Numbered from the stretch's first letter, positions 6,615 to 15,423 are shown. The stretch: 47,448 nt of DNA from UBA1189 sp045612925 (GCA_045612925.1 JAZKZX010000019.1:1-47448); one strand, 5' to 3'. Translations and numbers: made by a program. Notes: a model not told the origin generated them from the sequence alone.

Positions 6615-8717
6615 ATGCGCAAGACTCTCTTTGCCATCATCGTCATGTGCTGCATAGGACATAGTATCTATGCACAACAATCTCTGCACAACATAAACGA
6701 GCAAGACAACCTTGGGGGAAGCATCACCACCTTCAACCAACAGGGGGTAGTAGGCGACCCAAGTGCCCAACGCGATAGTACTGTCGTTGACCGAGGGGTA
6801 CCACGCGATGTAAAGATGTTCTGCATAGACCCTACACTGGGTGCTATCATGCCAATAGCCACTGACACTATGGTGTACAACTTCCAGAACTTGCACTTTA
6901 CTGACGGCATGAATGGCGAGTATAACCACCTTGGCAATATGGGATCGCCCCGACTATCGCGTATTTTTTTTAACCGCAACGACGAAGGGCAGTTTCTTTT
7001 CACTCATGCCTTGGACTTCTTCCTCACCACACCAGCCGAATTTCACTTCATCAATACCAAGTCACCTTGGTCAAATATCAGCTACTATCGTGCTGGCAAT
7101 AAAGTAAATGGCGAGGAGCGATTCAAGGGTCGCTTCGGAGTCAATAGCGGCAAACGCACAGGCATTGGGTTCAATGTCGACTACCTCTATGGACGAGGGC
7201 TATACAATCATCAGTCAACCGCCTACTTTGATGGCAGCCTATTCGGTTATCACCATGGCGACCGCTACGGCATCAATCTCCTCTACAGCTATGACAAACT
7301 CAGGCTTGCCGAGAATGGAGGAATCGCCGATGACCGCTATGTCACCAACCCCGAGGCTATGGCACAAGGCAAAAAGACCTATAGCCCAGCCGATATGCCC
7401 ACCAATCTCGATCGTACCTGGAATGAAAATCTGCTACATACCGCATTCCTATCGCAAGACTACAGCATAGGATACTATAAAACACGAACTGATAGTATTC
7501 TTGACACGGTAGTCATACATCGTGAATTCATCCCTGTCAGCAAGATCTTTCACACCTTCGAAGGAAGCACAAAGAATCGTCGATTTATCGACTATGCCAA
7601 CACAAGGAACTATTATGCTGACAACTACCTCCCCTACGACTCTATCGATGCTACGAGCTATCTGCACCTACGCAACACCATCGGACTAACACTCATCGAG
7701 GGTATCAATCGCTGGGTCCCCTTTGGAGCGTCGGCTTACGCCACACACGAATTTCGTCAATTTACTCTGCCCGATAGTATCGGAGGCATAGGTCCCGACC
7801 ATACACACACCTACAGAGAGAGCAACCTCCTCCTTGGAGGCAACATCAAGCGCTCCCTGGGCAAAGCATTCCTCTTTGACGCCACAGCAGAAACCGTATT
7901 GGCAGGTACAGACCTCGGAGCATTTAGCATCGAAGGCAATGCAGACCTCAACTTCCGTTTAGGCAAGGACACCATACGATTCAGAACAGAGGGATATATA
8001 AAGAATACCAATCCTTCATTTTACTATCGCCACTACCACTCACAGCATTACTGGTGGGACAACAATCTTCGCAAAGAGTTTCGCACCCGCCTCGGAGGAA
8101 GCCTTAGCATCGACCGCTGGCGCACGCGTCTCTATGCTGGCGTAGAGAATATCAAGAACTACACCTATCTCGCTGGTACCCCCTACATGTACCCCGAACA
8201 GATCTATTCTTCTACTCCTCAGAGCCTCAGCAGCATCACCGCTCGCCAATACACCAAGAACCTGCAAGTTGTGAGCGCCACACTCTACCAAGACTTCAAA
8301 CTCGGTATCCTCCATTGGGACAATGAGGCTATAGTACAATACTCCTCCAATGCCGAGGTGTTGCCCTTACCGCTCGTCAACCTATACAGCAATCTCTATC
8401 TACAGTTTACCTATGCCAAAGTGCTGAACGTACAGATGGGTGGAGATGTGAGATGGTTTAGCAAGTATTATGCCCCCGACTACGCTCCTGCATTGGAACA
8501 ATTCTTTGTGCAAGAGGGCAACCAACGTACCGAAGTGGGGGGATATCCTTTTATCAATGCCTACATCAACTTCCACCTCAAGCAGGTACGCTTCTACGTC
8601 ATGTATCATCATGTTACACAAAATACACTTAAGCAGACCTATTCATTCCTCGTCCCCCACTACCCCATCAATCCGCGACTGTTCAAGCTCGGATTCTCAT
8701 GGAACTTTTGGGATTAA
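6615..8717 (+). CDS. Putative outer-membrane porin (Porin_10-like)
   Basis: A 700-residue exported protein with signal peptide (MRKTLFAIIVMCCIGHSIYA). The body consists of alternating amphipathic strands rich in Tyr and Trp, as in beta-barrels, with FLTTPAEFHFINTKSPWSNISYYRAG, a segment typical of Bacteroidetes 'putative porin' proteins, near residues 135-160. The last residues, FKLGFSWNFWD, form the final strand with a terminal aromatic as needed for barrel assembly. It lies 9 nt after the small membrane protein and is likely co-transcribed with it. The substrate is unknown. Confidence 0.85.
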   Translation: MRKTLFAIIVMCCIGHSIYAQQSLHNINEQDNLGGSITTFNQQGVVGDPSAQRDSTVVDRGVPRDVKMFCIDPTLGAIMPIATDTMVYNFQNLHFTDGMNGEYNHLGNMGSPRLSRIFFNRNDEGQFLFTHALDFFLTTPAEFHFINTKSPWSNISYYRAGNKVNGEERFKGRFGVNSGKRTGIGFNVDYLYGRGLYNHQSTAYFDGSLFGYHHGDRYGINLLYSYDKLRLAENGGIADDRYVTNPEAMAQGKKTYSPADMPTNLDRTWNENLLHTAFLSQDYSIGYYKTRTDSILDTVVIHREFIPVSKIFHTFEGSTKNRRFIDYANTRNYYADNYLPYDSIDATSYLHLRNTIGLTLIEGINRWVPFGASAYATHEFRQFTLPDSIGGIGPDHTHTYRESNLLLGGNIKRSLGKAFLFDATAETVLAGTDLGAFSIEGNADLNFRLGKDTIRFRTEGYIKNTNPSFYYRHYHSQHYWWDNNLRKEFRTRLGGSLSIDRWRTRLYAGVENIKNYTYLAGTPYMYPEQIYSSTPQSLSSITARQYTKNLQVVSATLYQDFKLGILHWDNEAIVQYSSNAEVLPLPLVNLYSNLYLQFTYAKVLNVQMGGDVRWFSKYYAPDYAPALEQFFVQEGNQRTEVGGYPFINAYINFHLKQVRFYVMYHHVTQNTLKQTYSFLVPHYPINPRLFKLGFSWNFWD

Positions 8718-8771
8718 GAGTAATCAATTACAATCTTCGTTTCTAACTTTATTTTTCAATATTCAACTCAC

Positions 8772-9743
8772 ATGATACGCTGGGGAGTCATAGGATGTGG
8801 CGAAGCCACCGAAAAGAAAAGCGGACCCGCTTTTCAGCAAATAGAAGGATCAAAGATTGAAGCAGTCATGAGTCGCAGTGCCGAGCGTGCCCAGTCTTAT
8901 GCCGAGCGTCATGGCATCAGCAAGTGGTATACCAATGTGATGGACATCATTGACGACCCCAATGTGAATGCCGTATACATTGCCACTCCCCCCTCCTCAC
9001 ACGCCACATATGCCATCATGGCGCTCCGTGCCGGCAAGCCCGTCTATATAGAGAAGCCTATGGCAGCTTCTTATGAAGACTGCATCCGCATCAATCGTGC
9101 TAGCGAGGAAAGTGGCGTACCTTGCTTCGTCGCTTACTACCGTCGTTATCTGCCCTATTTCAAAAAGGTGGAAGAACTCATCCCCCGAGTAGGCAAGGTT
9201 ATTAATGTACACATCCGCTTGGCGCAGCCTCCACGCGAGTTTGATGGCTCTACGGGTGCAGCCATGCCTTGGCGTGTACAGGCTAATATTGCTGGAGGTG
9301 GCTATTTCTACGATCTCGCCCCACACCAATTAGACCTCTTACAACACTACTTTGGCTACATCATAGAGGCCAAGGGATATACTGCCAATCGCGGTGGGCT
9401 CTACGAAGCTGAAGATAGCATCAGCGCTACCTTTCGTTTCGACAATGGCCTTGTAGGCAGTGGCTCATGGTGCTTCGTAGCTCACGAGAGTGCCCGTGAA
9501 GACCGCATCGAGATTATCGGCGACCAAGGTATGCTCTGTTTCTCAGTGTTCACCTATCAGCCTATCGAACTCAACGACTCTACTGGACACCACGAATTCA
9601 ATATCCCTAATCCAGAGCATGTGCAACAGCCACTCATCGAAAATATCGTGAAACACCTGCAAAAGCAAAGTATATGTACCTGTAATGGTCTAAGCGCTAC
9701 CCCCACCAACTGGGTCATGGATCGCATATTAGGAAAGATTTAA
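8772..9743 (+). CDS. Gfo/Idh/MocA family oxidoreductase
   Basis: A 323-residue NAD(P)-dependent dehydrogenase. The Rossmann fold begins at once (IRWGVIGCGEATEKKSGPAF), where the GxGxxT-type loop binds the cofactor. EKPMA at 94-98 carries the family's Lys, and GGGYFYDLAPHQLDLL (about 176-191) matches the GG.....H..D motif with the catalytic His. The substrate, probably a sugar or inositol derivative, cannot be read from the sequence. It lies 54 nt after the porin gene and is closed by a shared terminator, facing secG. Confidence 0.92.
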   Translation: MIRWGVIGCGEATEKKSGPAFQQIEGSKIEAVMSRSAERAQSYAERHGISKWYTNVMDIIDDPNVNAVYIATPPSSHATYAIMALRAGKPVYIEKPMAASYEDCIRINRASEESGVPCFVAYYRRYLPYFKKVEELIPRVGKVINVHIRLAQPPREFDGSTGAAMPWRVQANIAGGGYFYDLAPHQLDLLQHYFGYIIEAKGYTANRGGLYEAEDSISATFRFDNGLVGSGSWCFVAHESAREDRIEIIGDQGMLCFSVFTYQPIELNDSTGHHEFNIPNPEHVQQPLIENIVKHLQKQSICTCNGLSATPTNWVMDRILGKI

Positions 9744-9782
9744 TCAAAAACTCCCCTCGCATAGCAAGGGTATAGAAACAAA

Positions 9783-9810
9783 GAGAGGGGGCATCTTGAT
9801 GCTCCCTCTC
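9783..9810. terminator. Bidirectional terminator between the oxidoreductase gene and secG
   Basis: A 13-bp stem (GAGAGGGGGCATC with GATGCTCCCTCTC, one G-U pair) with a 2-nt loop, between two converging genes. The T-tracts are weak on both sides. Confidence 0.75.
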
Positions 9811-9833
9811 AATATTAAGTTGTGTATGTCGTA

Positions 9834-10166
9834 TTACTCTGCAGTCTCGCCAGTTACATCAAAGCCAGGTACTGTCTCGGGGTTCACAACATTGTCATTT
9901 ACGGCGTTCTCAATAAGTACGCTATCGTGACCCAACTCTGTGCGATTAGGCAACAAGTATGCTGTAACGACGCAGAACACAGCTATAGCTATAGCCAATG
10001 CCCAAGTAGCCTTCTCCAAAAAGTCAGTTGTCTTGCGCACACCCATGATTTGGTTTGACGAAGCGAATGATGAAGCCAAGCCACCACCCTTAGAATTCTG
10101 AATCAGTACAATGCCGCACATCAGCACCGAAACGATAACGATAAGTACGATAAAAAGTAAATACAT
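9834..10166 (-). CDS. secG: Preprotein translocase subunit SecG
   Basis: A 110-residue protein with two membrane helices (about 2-20 and 52-70). The conserved loop between them reads IQNSKGGGLASSFASSNQIMGVRKTTDFLEKATW, typical of SecG, which assists SecYE in export. The C-terminal 40 residues are acidic and not conserved. It is the last gene of a minus-strand run behind the TPR gene (3 nt gap) and ends at the hairpin at 9783-9810. Confidence 0.95.
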   Translation of the reverse strand: MYLLFIVLIVIVSVLMCGIVLIQNSKGGGLASSFASSNQIMGVRKTTDFLEKATWALAIAIAVFCVVTAYLLPNRTELGHDSVLIENAVNDNVVNPETVPGFDVTGETAE

Positions 10167-10169
10167 GTT

Positions 10170-10907
10170 CTATTTTAAGTTGTTGTTAATAATCAGTTTC
10201 TCCAAAAATCGGATTTGGTCTGCAAAGTAAGCATTTTTTTCGGGGAATTGCAAATATAAACTCCGAATTATTTCAAGCGCACGCGAATATTTGCGTTGCT
10301 TTATATAAATCTTAGCCAAAGTCTCCGTAAAATAGCCCTCCTCGAGTTGTTCTTCGTCAGCCACATGCATTGGCAACTCCGCGAGTTTGTCAGAAGGGAC
10401 ATCTTCGGCTCTGACATCTTTTTGTGACATCAGCTCGATAGCTCTCAGTACGCTATCGTCCGAGGTTGTCGTGTGGGACGCTCCATCTGCTGCAGTGGCT
10501 GAAGGAACCTCATCGCTATCGTTCAAGAAACGAATGGCGTAGTCGCTCACGGCATCGGTAGCTATAAGAAAAGACTCGTCATGCTCTTCAGGAAGTGTGC
10601 CGAGGAAGGCATCAATAAGGCTCATGGTACGATCCATCGTAGGCTCGTCATCCGGCATTAGCACTTCAGCCTCGCCTCTTTCGGTGTATCCTTCAATGAG
10701 TCGGCATAGAGCTCGGCGATCAGGCACATAGAGCACAGAACGTCTCAACTCATTCCCGAAATCAGGATCGTGCAGCAGATACATATTGCTGAGCATGAGT
10801 AGCCGTGCCGTCTGGAAATAGGGATAACGAGCAACAATATTACGCAACTCGTATAGAGTATCGCGTCCCAGCAATTCGGGGTGATTGATGAGCGTACCTA
10901 ATACCAT
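10170..10907 (-). CDS. TPR-like protein of unknown function
   Basis: A 245-residue protein, helical, with a tyrosine-rich N-terminal part (LYELRNIVARYPYFQTARLLMLSNMYL) and a C-terminal pair of helices YFTETLAKIYIKQRKYSRALEIIRSLYLQFPEKNAYFADQI that fits one TPR unit. The middle (about 85-170) is acidic and low in complexity. No signal peptide. I chose the ATG at 10907, 4 nt after the lptE stop; an in-frame start 54 nt upstream would overlap lptE. A scaffold role in envelope assembly is suggested only by the neighbours lptE and secG. Confidence 0.8.
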   Translation of the reverse strand: MVLGTLINHPELLGRDTLYELRNIVARYPYFQTARLLMLSNMYLLHDPDFGNELRRSVLYVPDRRALCRLIEGYTERGEAEVLMPDDEPTMDRTMSLIDAFLGTLPEEHDESFLIATDAVSDYAIRFLNDSDEVPSATAADGASHTTTSDDSVLRAIELMSQKDVRAEDVPSDKLAELPMHVADEEQLEEGYFTETLAKIYIKQRKYSRALEIIRSLYLQFPEKNAYFADQIRFLEKLIINNNLK

Positions 10908-10911
10908 GATC

Positions 10912-11424
10912 CTACCAGTTTGCCACGGTGGCATTAAAGATTTGTTCCACGATCTCGTCAATCATCTGTGTCACGAGTTCGTCCTGTACATCATTGAGCT
11001 GCTGTGAGGTGTCAAATTCACGGCTTGCTGAGAACTGACGTTCAAAATCCTCTGCCGGATTCTTCACATTCTCAAACTTCACCTTGACAGTCATCTTGAG
11101 TTGCATCATTGAAGAGTATCCGTCCGAAGAAATGGACTTGTTCACCTGGTCATACGCAGTAATTTCACCCGAAAGATTCAGATCTCCTCCTCGTGTCACC
11201 TGCTGCAGCTTGGTCTGACTATTATACTTATCACTCAACGCATTGTTGAACATACTCTCCATAGGTCCCCACTGGTATAGTGCACGGTTAGGGAAATTTT
11301 CTATCGAGATAGTCTTGATGATGTCGTAGTTGATAGATGCTCCGTTAAACTTATAGGATATGGCACATCCCACAAGGAGGAGTGTCATCATCATCGGCAA
11401 TGCTTTATGCAGTAGCTGTTTCAT
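10912..11424 (-). CDS. lptE: LptE-like LPS assembly lipoprotein
   Basis: A 170-residue outer-membrane lipoprotein with a signal peptide ending in the lipobox LLVGC (Cys20). The segment YKFNGASINYDIIKTISIENFPNRA and the later FERQFSASREFDTSQQLNDVQDELVTQMIDEIVEQIF match the Bacteroidetes LptE (LptE/LPS-assembly) family, the partner of LptD. I use the ATG at 11424, which gives a clean signal peptide and starts 4 nt after the regulator stop; a frame 33 nt longer exists. It is cotranscribed with a sigma-54 activator upstream. Confidence 0.88.
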   Translation of the reverse strand: MKQLLHKALPMMMTLLLVGCAISYKFNGASINYDIIKTISIENFPNRALYQWGPMESMFNNALSDKYNSQTKLQQVTRGGDLNLSGEITAYDQVNKSISSDGYSSMMQLKMTVKVKFENVKNPAEDFERQFSASREFDTSQQLNDVQDELVTQMIDEIVEQIFNATVANW

Positions 11425-11428
11425 GAAG

Positions 11429-12673
11429 TTAGAGGTCCTCCAAATTATATTTTTCAATCTTACGATAGAGTGTACGCTCCGAGAAACCCAGTTCGGCAGC
11501 TGCGACTTTGCGTCGTCCTTTATGTCTTATCAGCGCTTTGCGTATCAGCTCCTTCTCTGCCTCCTCGATTGAAAGTGGTTCCTCCACATATTCTTCAGTG
11601 TCTTGAAATTCAATGTCGTCGGGTTCCTTCTGCGAGCGTATAGATATGGTTGTCGGCGGCACCGTCGAAGCACCACTCACGAGGGCGAGGTCCGCATGTG
11701 TCGGATACGCAGCAGGGCGTGTCATAGACACTTCACCCCCCATGAGTGCATTCACCTGGCGTTTCAGTTCTGCCATATCCTTACGCATATCAAATAGCAC
11801 CTGATAGAGAATCTCTCGCTCACTTTCGAAGGTTTTGCCCTGCGCCGTCTTATTACCATCACTGAGCATAGGCAGGTTGCTCTTCACCTCGGGAAGATAC
11901 TCGCGTAGCACCTCTTCGGTGATTTCACGTTGCGGTGAGAGCAGTGTTATCTGTTCGGTCACATTCTTAAGTTGACGTATATTGCCCGGCCAAGGATAAG
12001 CAGTAAGCAGCCTCTTGGCCTCATCAGTCAGTTGCTTTGAAGGTACGGTGTAGCGCTCTGACACATCGGCTGCAAACTTGCGAAACAGCAATACCACATC
12101 GCCAGGTCGCTCGCGAAGTGCAGGCACTTTGACGGGTATCGTATTGAGTCGATAGTAAAGATCTTCTCTGAAATCGCCGCGCGAGATGGCCTCCATGAGG
12201 TTCACATTGGTAGCAGCTACGATGCGCACATTCGTTTTCTCCACTCTTGACGAGCCTACCTTGATGTATTCTCCCGACTCGAGCACACGGAGCAGTCGTG
12301 CCTGTGTAGCAAGGGGCAGCTCGCCTATCTCGTCCAGGAAGATGGTGCCATTATTGGCCTCAGCAAAGTATCCGTTACGTTCTTCGATGGCACCAGTGAA
12401 GGCACCTTTGACATGGCCGAACAGTTCTGAGTCAATAGTACCCTCGGGAATAGCTCCACAGTTTACGGCAATGTATTTATTATGCTTGCGTGCGCTGTGT
12501 TGGTGTATGATTTTTGGAAAGAACTCCTTACCCACACCGCTCTCACCGGTTACCAGTACGGATAGGTCAGTGGGCGCCACCTGCATTGCGATATCAATGG
12601 CGTGATTAAGCTCCTCGGCATTTCCTACAATGCCAAAGCGTAACTTTATTTGCTGTATTTCCTTGCTATCCAT
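11429..12673 (-). CDS. Sigma-54-dependent transcriptional activator, Fis-type
   Basis: A 414-residue enhancer-binding protein without a receiver domain. The AAA+ domain (about 15-240) has Walker A GESGVGKE (43-50), the sigma-54 contact loop GAFTGA (90-95), Walker B TIFLDEIGEL and the R-finger region. A linker of about 110 residues leads to a Fis-type helix-turn-helix at the C-terminus (IRKALIRHKGRRKVAAAELGFSERTLYRKI). With no sensory domain, activity must be set by expression or partners. The start ATG lies only 8 nt after the 3' end of tRNA-Gly; extending the frame upstream would read through the tRNA. lptE follows after 4 nt. Confidence 0.93.
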   Translation of the reverse strand: MDSKEIQQIKLRFGIVGNAEELNHAIDIAMQVAPTDLSVLVTGESGVGKEFFPKIIHQHSARKHNKYIAVNCGAIPEGTIDSELFGHVKGAFTGAIEERNGYFAEANNGTIFLDEIGELPLATQARLLRVLESGEYIKVGSSRVEKTNVRIVAATNVNLMEAISRGDFREDLYYRLNTIPVKVPALRERPGDVVLLFRKFAADVSERYTVPSKQLTDEAKRLLTAYPWPGNIRQLKNVTEQITLLSPQREITEEVLREYLPEVKSNLPMLSDGNKTAQGKTFESEREILYQVLFDMRKDMAELKRQVNALMGGEVSMTRPAAYPTHADLALVSGASTVPPTTISIRSQKEPDDIEFQDTEEYVEEPLSIEEAEKELIRKALIRHKGRRKVAAAELGFSERTLYRKIEKYNLEDL

Positions 12674-12681
12674 AAGCGATG

Positions 12682-12754
12682 AGCGGCAAACGGGGCTCGA
12701 ACCCGCGACCCTCAGCTTGGGAAGCTGATGCTCTACCGACTGAGCTACTGCCGC
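12682..12754 (-). tRNA. tRNA-Gly (anticodon CCC)
   Basis: A 73-nt cloverleaf on the minus strand: acceptor GCGGCAG with TTGCCGC, D-arm GCTC...GAGC, anticodon stem TCAGC/GCTGA around loop TTCCCAA (anticodon CCC), T-arm GCGGG-TTCGAGC-CCCGT, discriminator U. CCA is not encoded. The promoter is at 12781-12812 and the sigma-54 activator starts 8 nt downstream. Confidence 0.95.
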
Positions 12755-12780
12755 ATATACAAGATTCGTTTTAGCGGATG

Positions 12781-12812
12781 CAAAGTTAGCCATATTTTCG
12801 CAATCCCGCAAA
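12781..12812 (-). promoter_or_regulatory. Promoter of the tRNA-Gly / sigma-54 activator transcript
   Basis: On the minus strand: TTTG (12812-12809), a 20-nt spacer, TAACTTTG (12788-12781). It is 26 nt before the tRNA. With no terminator between tRNA and activator, it probably drives the whole run to secG. Confidence 0.75.
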
Positions 12813-12903
12813 AGAGAAGGCATTTTCATTGCTCTTGCGGCATCGTATTAACAGTTTTTTAGCAAAAAAATGTGCAAAACGCACGATATTCAAAAAAAAT
12901 CCC

Positions 12904-12911
12904 TACATTTG
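12904..12911 (+). promoter_or_regulatory. -7 box before the acidic protein gene
   Basis: TACATTTG fits TAnnTTTG, 55 nt before the ATG at 12967. No clear -33 element was found at the normal distance. Confidence 0.5.
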
Positions 12912-12966
12912 TTTTTCGAAACCGCAGAGGTGTACATCACCTTTGCTTATAAAATATACGAGCATT

Positions 12967-13413
12967 ATGAATTTGACTCCCTCATCAGCTGCTTCGCTGA
13001 GCGAAGCCTTCCGTAAGATTGTCGCACTATATTCTGGCGAAGAGGACCAGCTACTCTCTACAGACTTCTACATACAACCTCTCCGCGAGAGTGGTAAGCT
13101 AAGCATCTACAACGACAACGATGAAGAGGTTGCCAGCGCTGAGGTACCCGAGTGGGCAGAGTGCTCTAACGAAGAGTTTTACGATGTGACAACCACCCAC
13201 CTCACCGCAGTTATTGACGAGGTAAATGACGATGGAGAGCTCGAGCGTTTAGCGGTATGGATGCCCTACTCCTTTGTGCTTGTCGACGAGGAGCGCGAGA
13301 CGATTACCGACCTTCTGCTTGTCGACGACGACACACTACTGGTCAAGAAGGGTCTCTTGGCAGGACTCGACGAGGAACTCAACAAGTTCATTGAGGATTT
13401 GCTCAACGATTAA
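12967..13413 (+). CDS. Small acidic protein of unknown function
   Basis: A 148-residue soluble protein, rich in Asp and Glu, with no signal peptide or membrane helix. The start MNLTPSSAASLSEAFRKIVALYSGEEDQLLSTDFYIQP reads like a compact domain; the second half (VWMPYSFVLVDEERETITDLLLVDDDTLLVKKGLLAGLDEELNKFIEDLL) alternates strands and helices. The ATG at 12967 is preferred over an upstream frame that would run through the promoter. It stands alone between a divergent tRNA operon and a convergent nagB-like gene, with its own promoter and terminator. I do not recognise the family. Confidence 0.8.
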   Translation: MNLTPSSAASLSEAFRKIVALYSGEEDQLLSTDFYIQPLRESGKLSIYNDNDEEVASAEVPEWAECSNEEFYDVTTTHLTAVIDEVNDDGELERLAVWMPYSFVLVDEERETITDLLLVDDDTLLVKKGLLAGLDEELNKFIEDLLND

Positions 13414-13452
13414 TAGATCCCCCTCACTTTTTCTTTAGGATATATACAAAGC

Positions 13453-13490
13453 GAGAGCCCCACATCATGTGAGGCTCTCTTCTTTTTCAG
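13453..13490. terminator. Terminator between the acidic protein and nagB-like genes
   Basis: GAGAGCCCCACAT pairs with ATGTGAGGCTCTC (one mismatch) at 13453-13479, followed on the plus strand by a T-rich run. The genes converge, so it may serve both. Confidence 0.8.
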
Positions 13491-13503
13491 TCTATCTCGA
13501 CCA

Positions 13504-15423
13504 TTATATCATGCGCACAAACACCTCGATTGCTTGATACTCTGCCATGCCAAGTTTGTCGTACTGGCGTGCGGTATTTTGTGTGCGGTCCTCGGCACGC
13601 TGCCAAAACTCACGATGGTCTTCACCAGGGAAGGGCACGATATCCTTCTGCGACAAGTGGCGGAAGATAGCATGACGCTTCTTGATGAGCTCGTCGGGGC
13701 TTAGAGGTACAGCCATGTCTACCATGCCGAGGTCCCATTCCTGCCATGCCCCGCGATATAGCCATATGTGGCATTCCTTGGCCCAATCGTCATCTTTCAC
13801 CACATCCCATGCACCGAGCACTGCTTCTATGCATACGCGGTGAGTGCCGTGGGGATCGGTGAGGTCGCCAGCAGCATATATCTGGTGAGGTTTCACCTCG
13901 CGCAGCAGCTTGGCTACAATGGCAATGTCAGCCTCGCCCATCTCCCCCTTCTTGATGCCGCCCGTCTCATAGAAGGGCAGGTTGAGGAAGTGCGCATTAG
14001 TCTCATCATTGAGTCCGAATGAGCGTACGGCAGCCTTGGCTTCAGCACGGCGGATAGCCCCCTTGAGGTTGAGCAATGCGCGAGGCTCGGGCTCGCCCTC
14101 CACCTTGCTTGCAATAATCTGTCTCACCTCGTCGTAACGATCCTCCAGACCTATCTCACGCGCCGTATCCATGTGCTGCACCACAACATCGTCATATACC
14201 GCCACATTACCCGAGGTCTGATAAGCCACATGCACGTCGTGTCCCTGCTCGACGAGGCGGATAAAGGTACCACCCATGGAGATGACATCGTCGTCGGGGT
14301 GTGGAGAGAAGATGATCACCCGTTTGGGGAATGGACTTGAGGGCACGGGGCGTGTCGAGTCATCACAGTTGGGCTTTCCACCGGGCCAGCCCGAAATGGT
14401 ATGTTGCATATCGTTGAACACCTCGATATTGACAAGATCGTATGCCTTCCCCAAGTTGTCAAGCATGCCAGCAAGCGAGTGTTTCATATAGTCTTGATAG
14501 GTCAGTTTGAGGATAGGCTTATCCACCTTACCACATAGCCAGATTACCGCCTTGCGTACCAACTTCGGTGTCCACTCACACTGTCCTACAGTCCACGGAG
14601 CCTCGCAGCGGGTCAGTTTCTCGCCGGCGATCTCATCCACCACCACTTCGATATCGGCATGTTGTTGCAGCAAGCTTGCGGGCACCATCTCCGTAGCTTC
14701 TCCCTCGACAACCTTCCTGATTACATCTGCCTTGTTCTCGCCCCATGCCATGAGCACTATTTTCTTAGCTTTGAGTATAGTCTCTATACCCATGGTAATG
14801 GCCATAGCAGGAATCTCGTTCTTCGAGAAGAGACCAGCCTGCACCTTACGCGAGTTGATGCTGAGTTGCACGAGTCGTGTACGCGACTTCACATACGAGC
14901 CGGGCTCGTTGAATCCAAGTTGTCCCTGCTCGCCCATACCGATGACCAAAAAGTCAACTTTGCTGGCTATCTTATCATAAGCTTTGCAACTCTCTGAAAC
15001 CTCTTCGACCGAAGCAGTCGCCGCAGGTATGTGCACATTCTCCTCGGCAATATCGATGTGGTTGAGCAGCTCCTCGCGGATACGATAGTTGCGACTCTGC
15101 TTATGGTCGGGAGCTATGGGGTAGAACTCGTCAAGTGTTACTACTGCCACATTCTTGAAGCTCACCTCGCCAACCTCATAGCGTTTCACCAATTCGCGGT
15201 ATAGTCCGAGGGGAGTCTTTCCCGTGGTGAGACCTAAAAGGAAAGGTTTAGCGTCATCGTGTGCATTGATAGCACTCACAATCTTATCTGCTACATACTG
15301 TACCCCAGCATATTCCGTTTCAAAAATTTCGGTAGGAACCTTCTCGTATCTGCAATAGATGTCGCGGGGAACGCCTGTGGTGATGAGGCCACCATCCTTA
15401 GGCAATGCATACTTACTTTTCAT
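13504..15423 (-). CDS. NagB-like isomerase/deaminase fused to a PIG-L deacetylase domain
   Basis: A 639-residue two-domain protein. The N-terminal NagB/RpiA fold (about 30-290) has GLTTGKTPLGLYREL and TLDEF (Asp98, matching E. coli NagB Asp72). The active-site loop reads GMGEQGQLGFNEPGS at 162-176: Gln166 and Gln168 stand where E. coli NagB has Asp141 and the ring-opening His143; Glu173 (Glu148) is kept. The C-terminal PIG-L/LmbE domain (about 365-639) keeps zinc ligands HPDDD (375-379) and DPHGTHR. The architecture is that of the Bacteroidetes 'glucosamine-6-phosphate deaminase' of about 660 residues. The altered loop suggests a paralog with changed or lost deaminase activity. It lies downstream of nagA. 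Confidence 0.88.
   Translation of the reverse strand: MKSKYALPKDGGLITTGVPRDIYCRYEKVPTEIFETEYAGVQYVADKIVSAINAHDDAKPFLLGLTTGKTPLGLYRELVKRYEVGEVSFKNVAVVTLDEFYPIAPDHKQSRNYRIREELLNHIDIAEENVHIPAATASVEEVSESCKAYDKIASKVDFLVIGMGEQGQLGFNEPGSYVKSRTRLVQLSINSRKVQAGLFSKNEIPAMAITMGIETILKAKKIVLMAWGENKADVIRKVVEGEATEMVPASLLQQHADIEVVVDEIAGEKLTRCEAPWTVGQCEWTPKLVRKAVIWLCGKVDKPILKLTYQDYMKHSLAGMLDNLGKAYDLVNIEVFNDMQHTISGWPGGKPNCDDSTRPVPSSPFPKRVIIFSPHPDDDVISMGGTFIRLVEQGHDVHVAYQTSGNVAVYDDVVVQHMDTAREIGLEDRYDEVRQIIASKVEGEPEPRALLNLKGAIRRAEAKAAVRSFGLNDETNAHFLNLPFYETGGIKKGEMGEADIAIVAKLLREVKPHQIYAAGDLTDPHGTHRVCIEAVLGAWDVVKDDDWAKECHIWLYRGAWQEWDLGMVDMAVPLSPDELIKKRHAIFRHLSQKDIVPFPGEDHREFWQRAEDRTQNTARQYDKLGMAEYQAIEVFVRMI

Noticed and set aside
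12674..12829. An N-terminal extension of the sigma-54 activator containing VAQSVEHQLPKL
   Set aside because: This is tRNA-Gly translated by mistake. The real domain begins at 12673.
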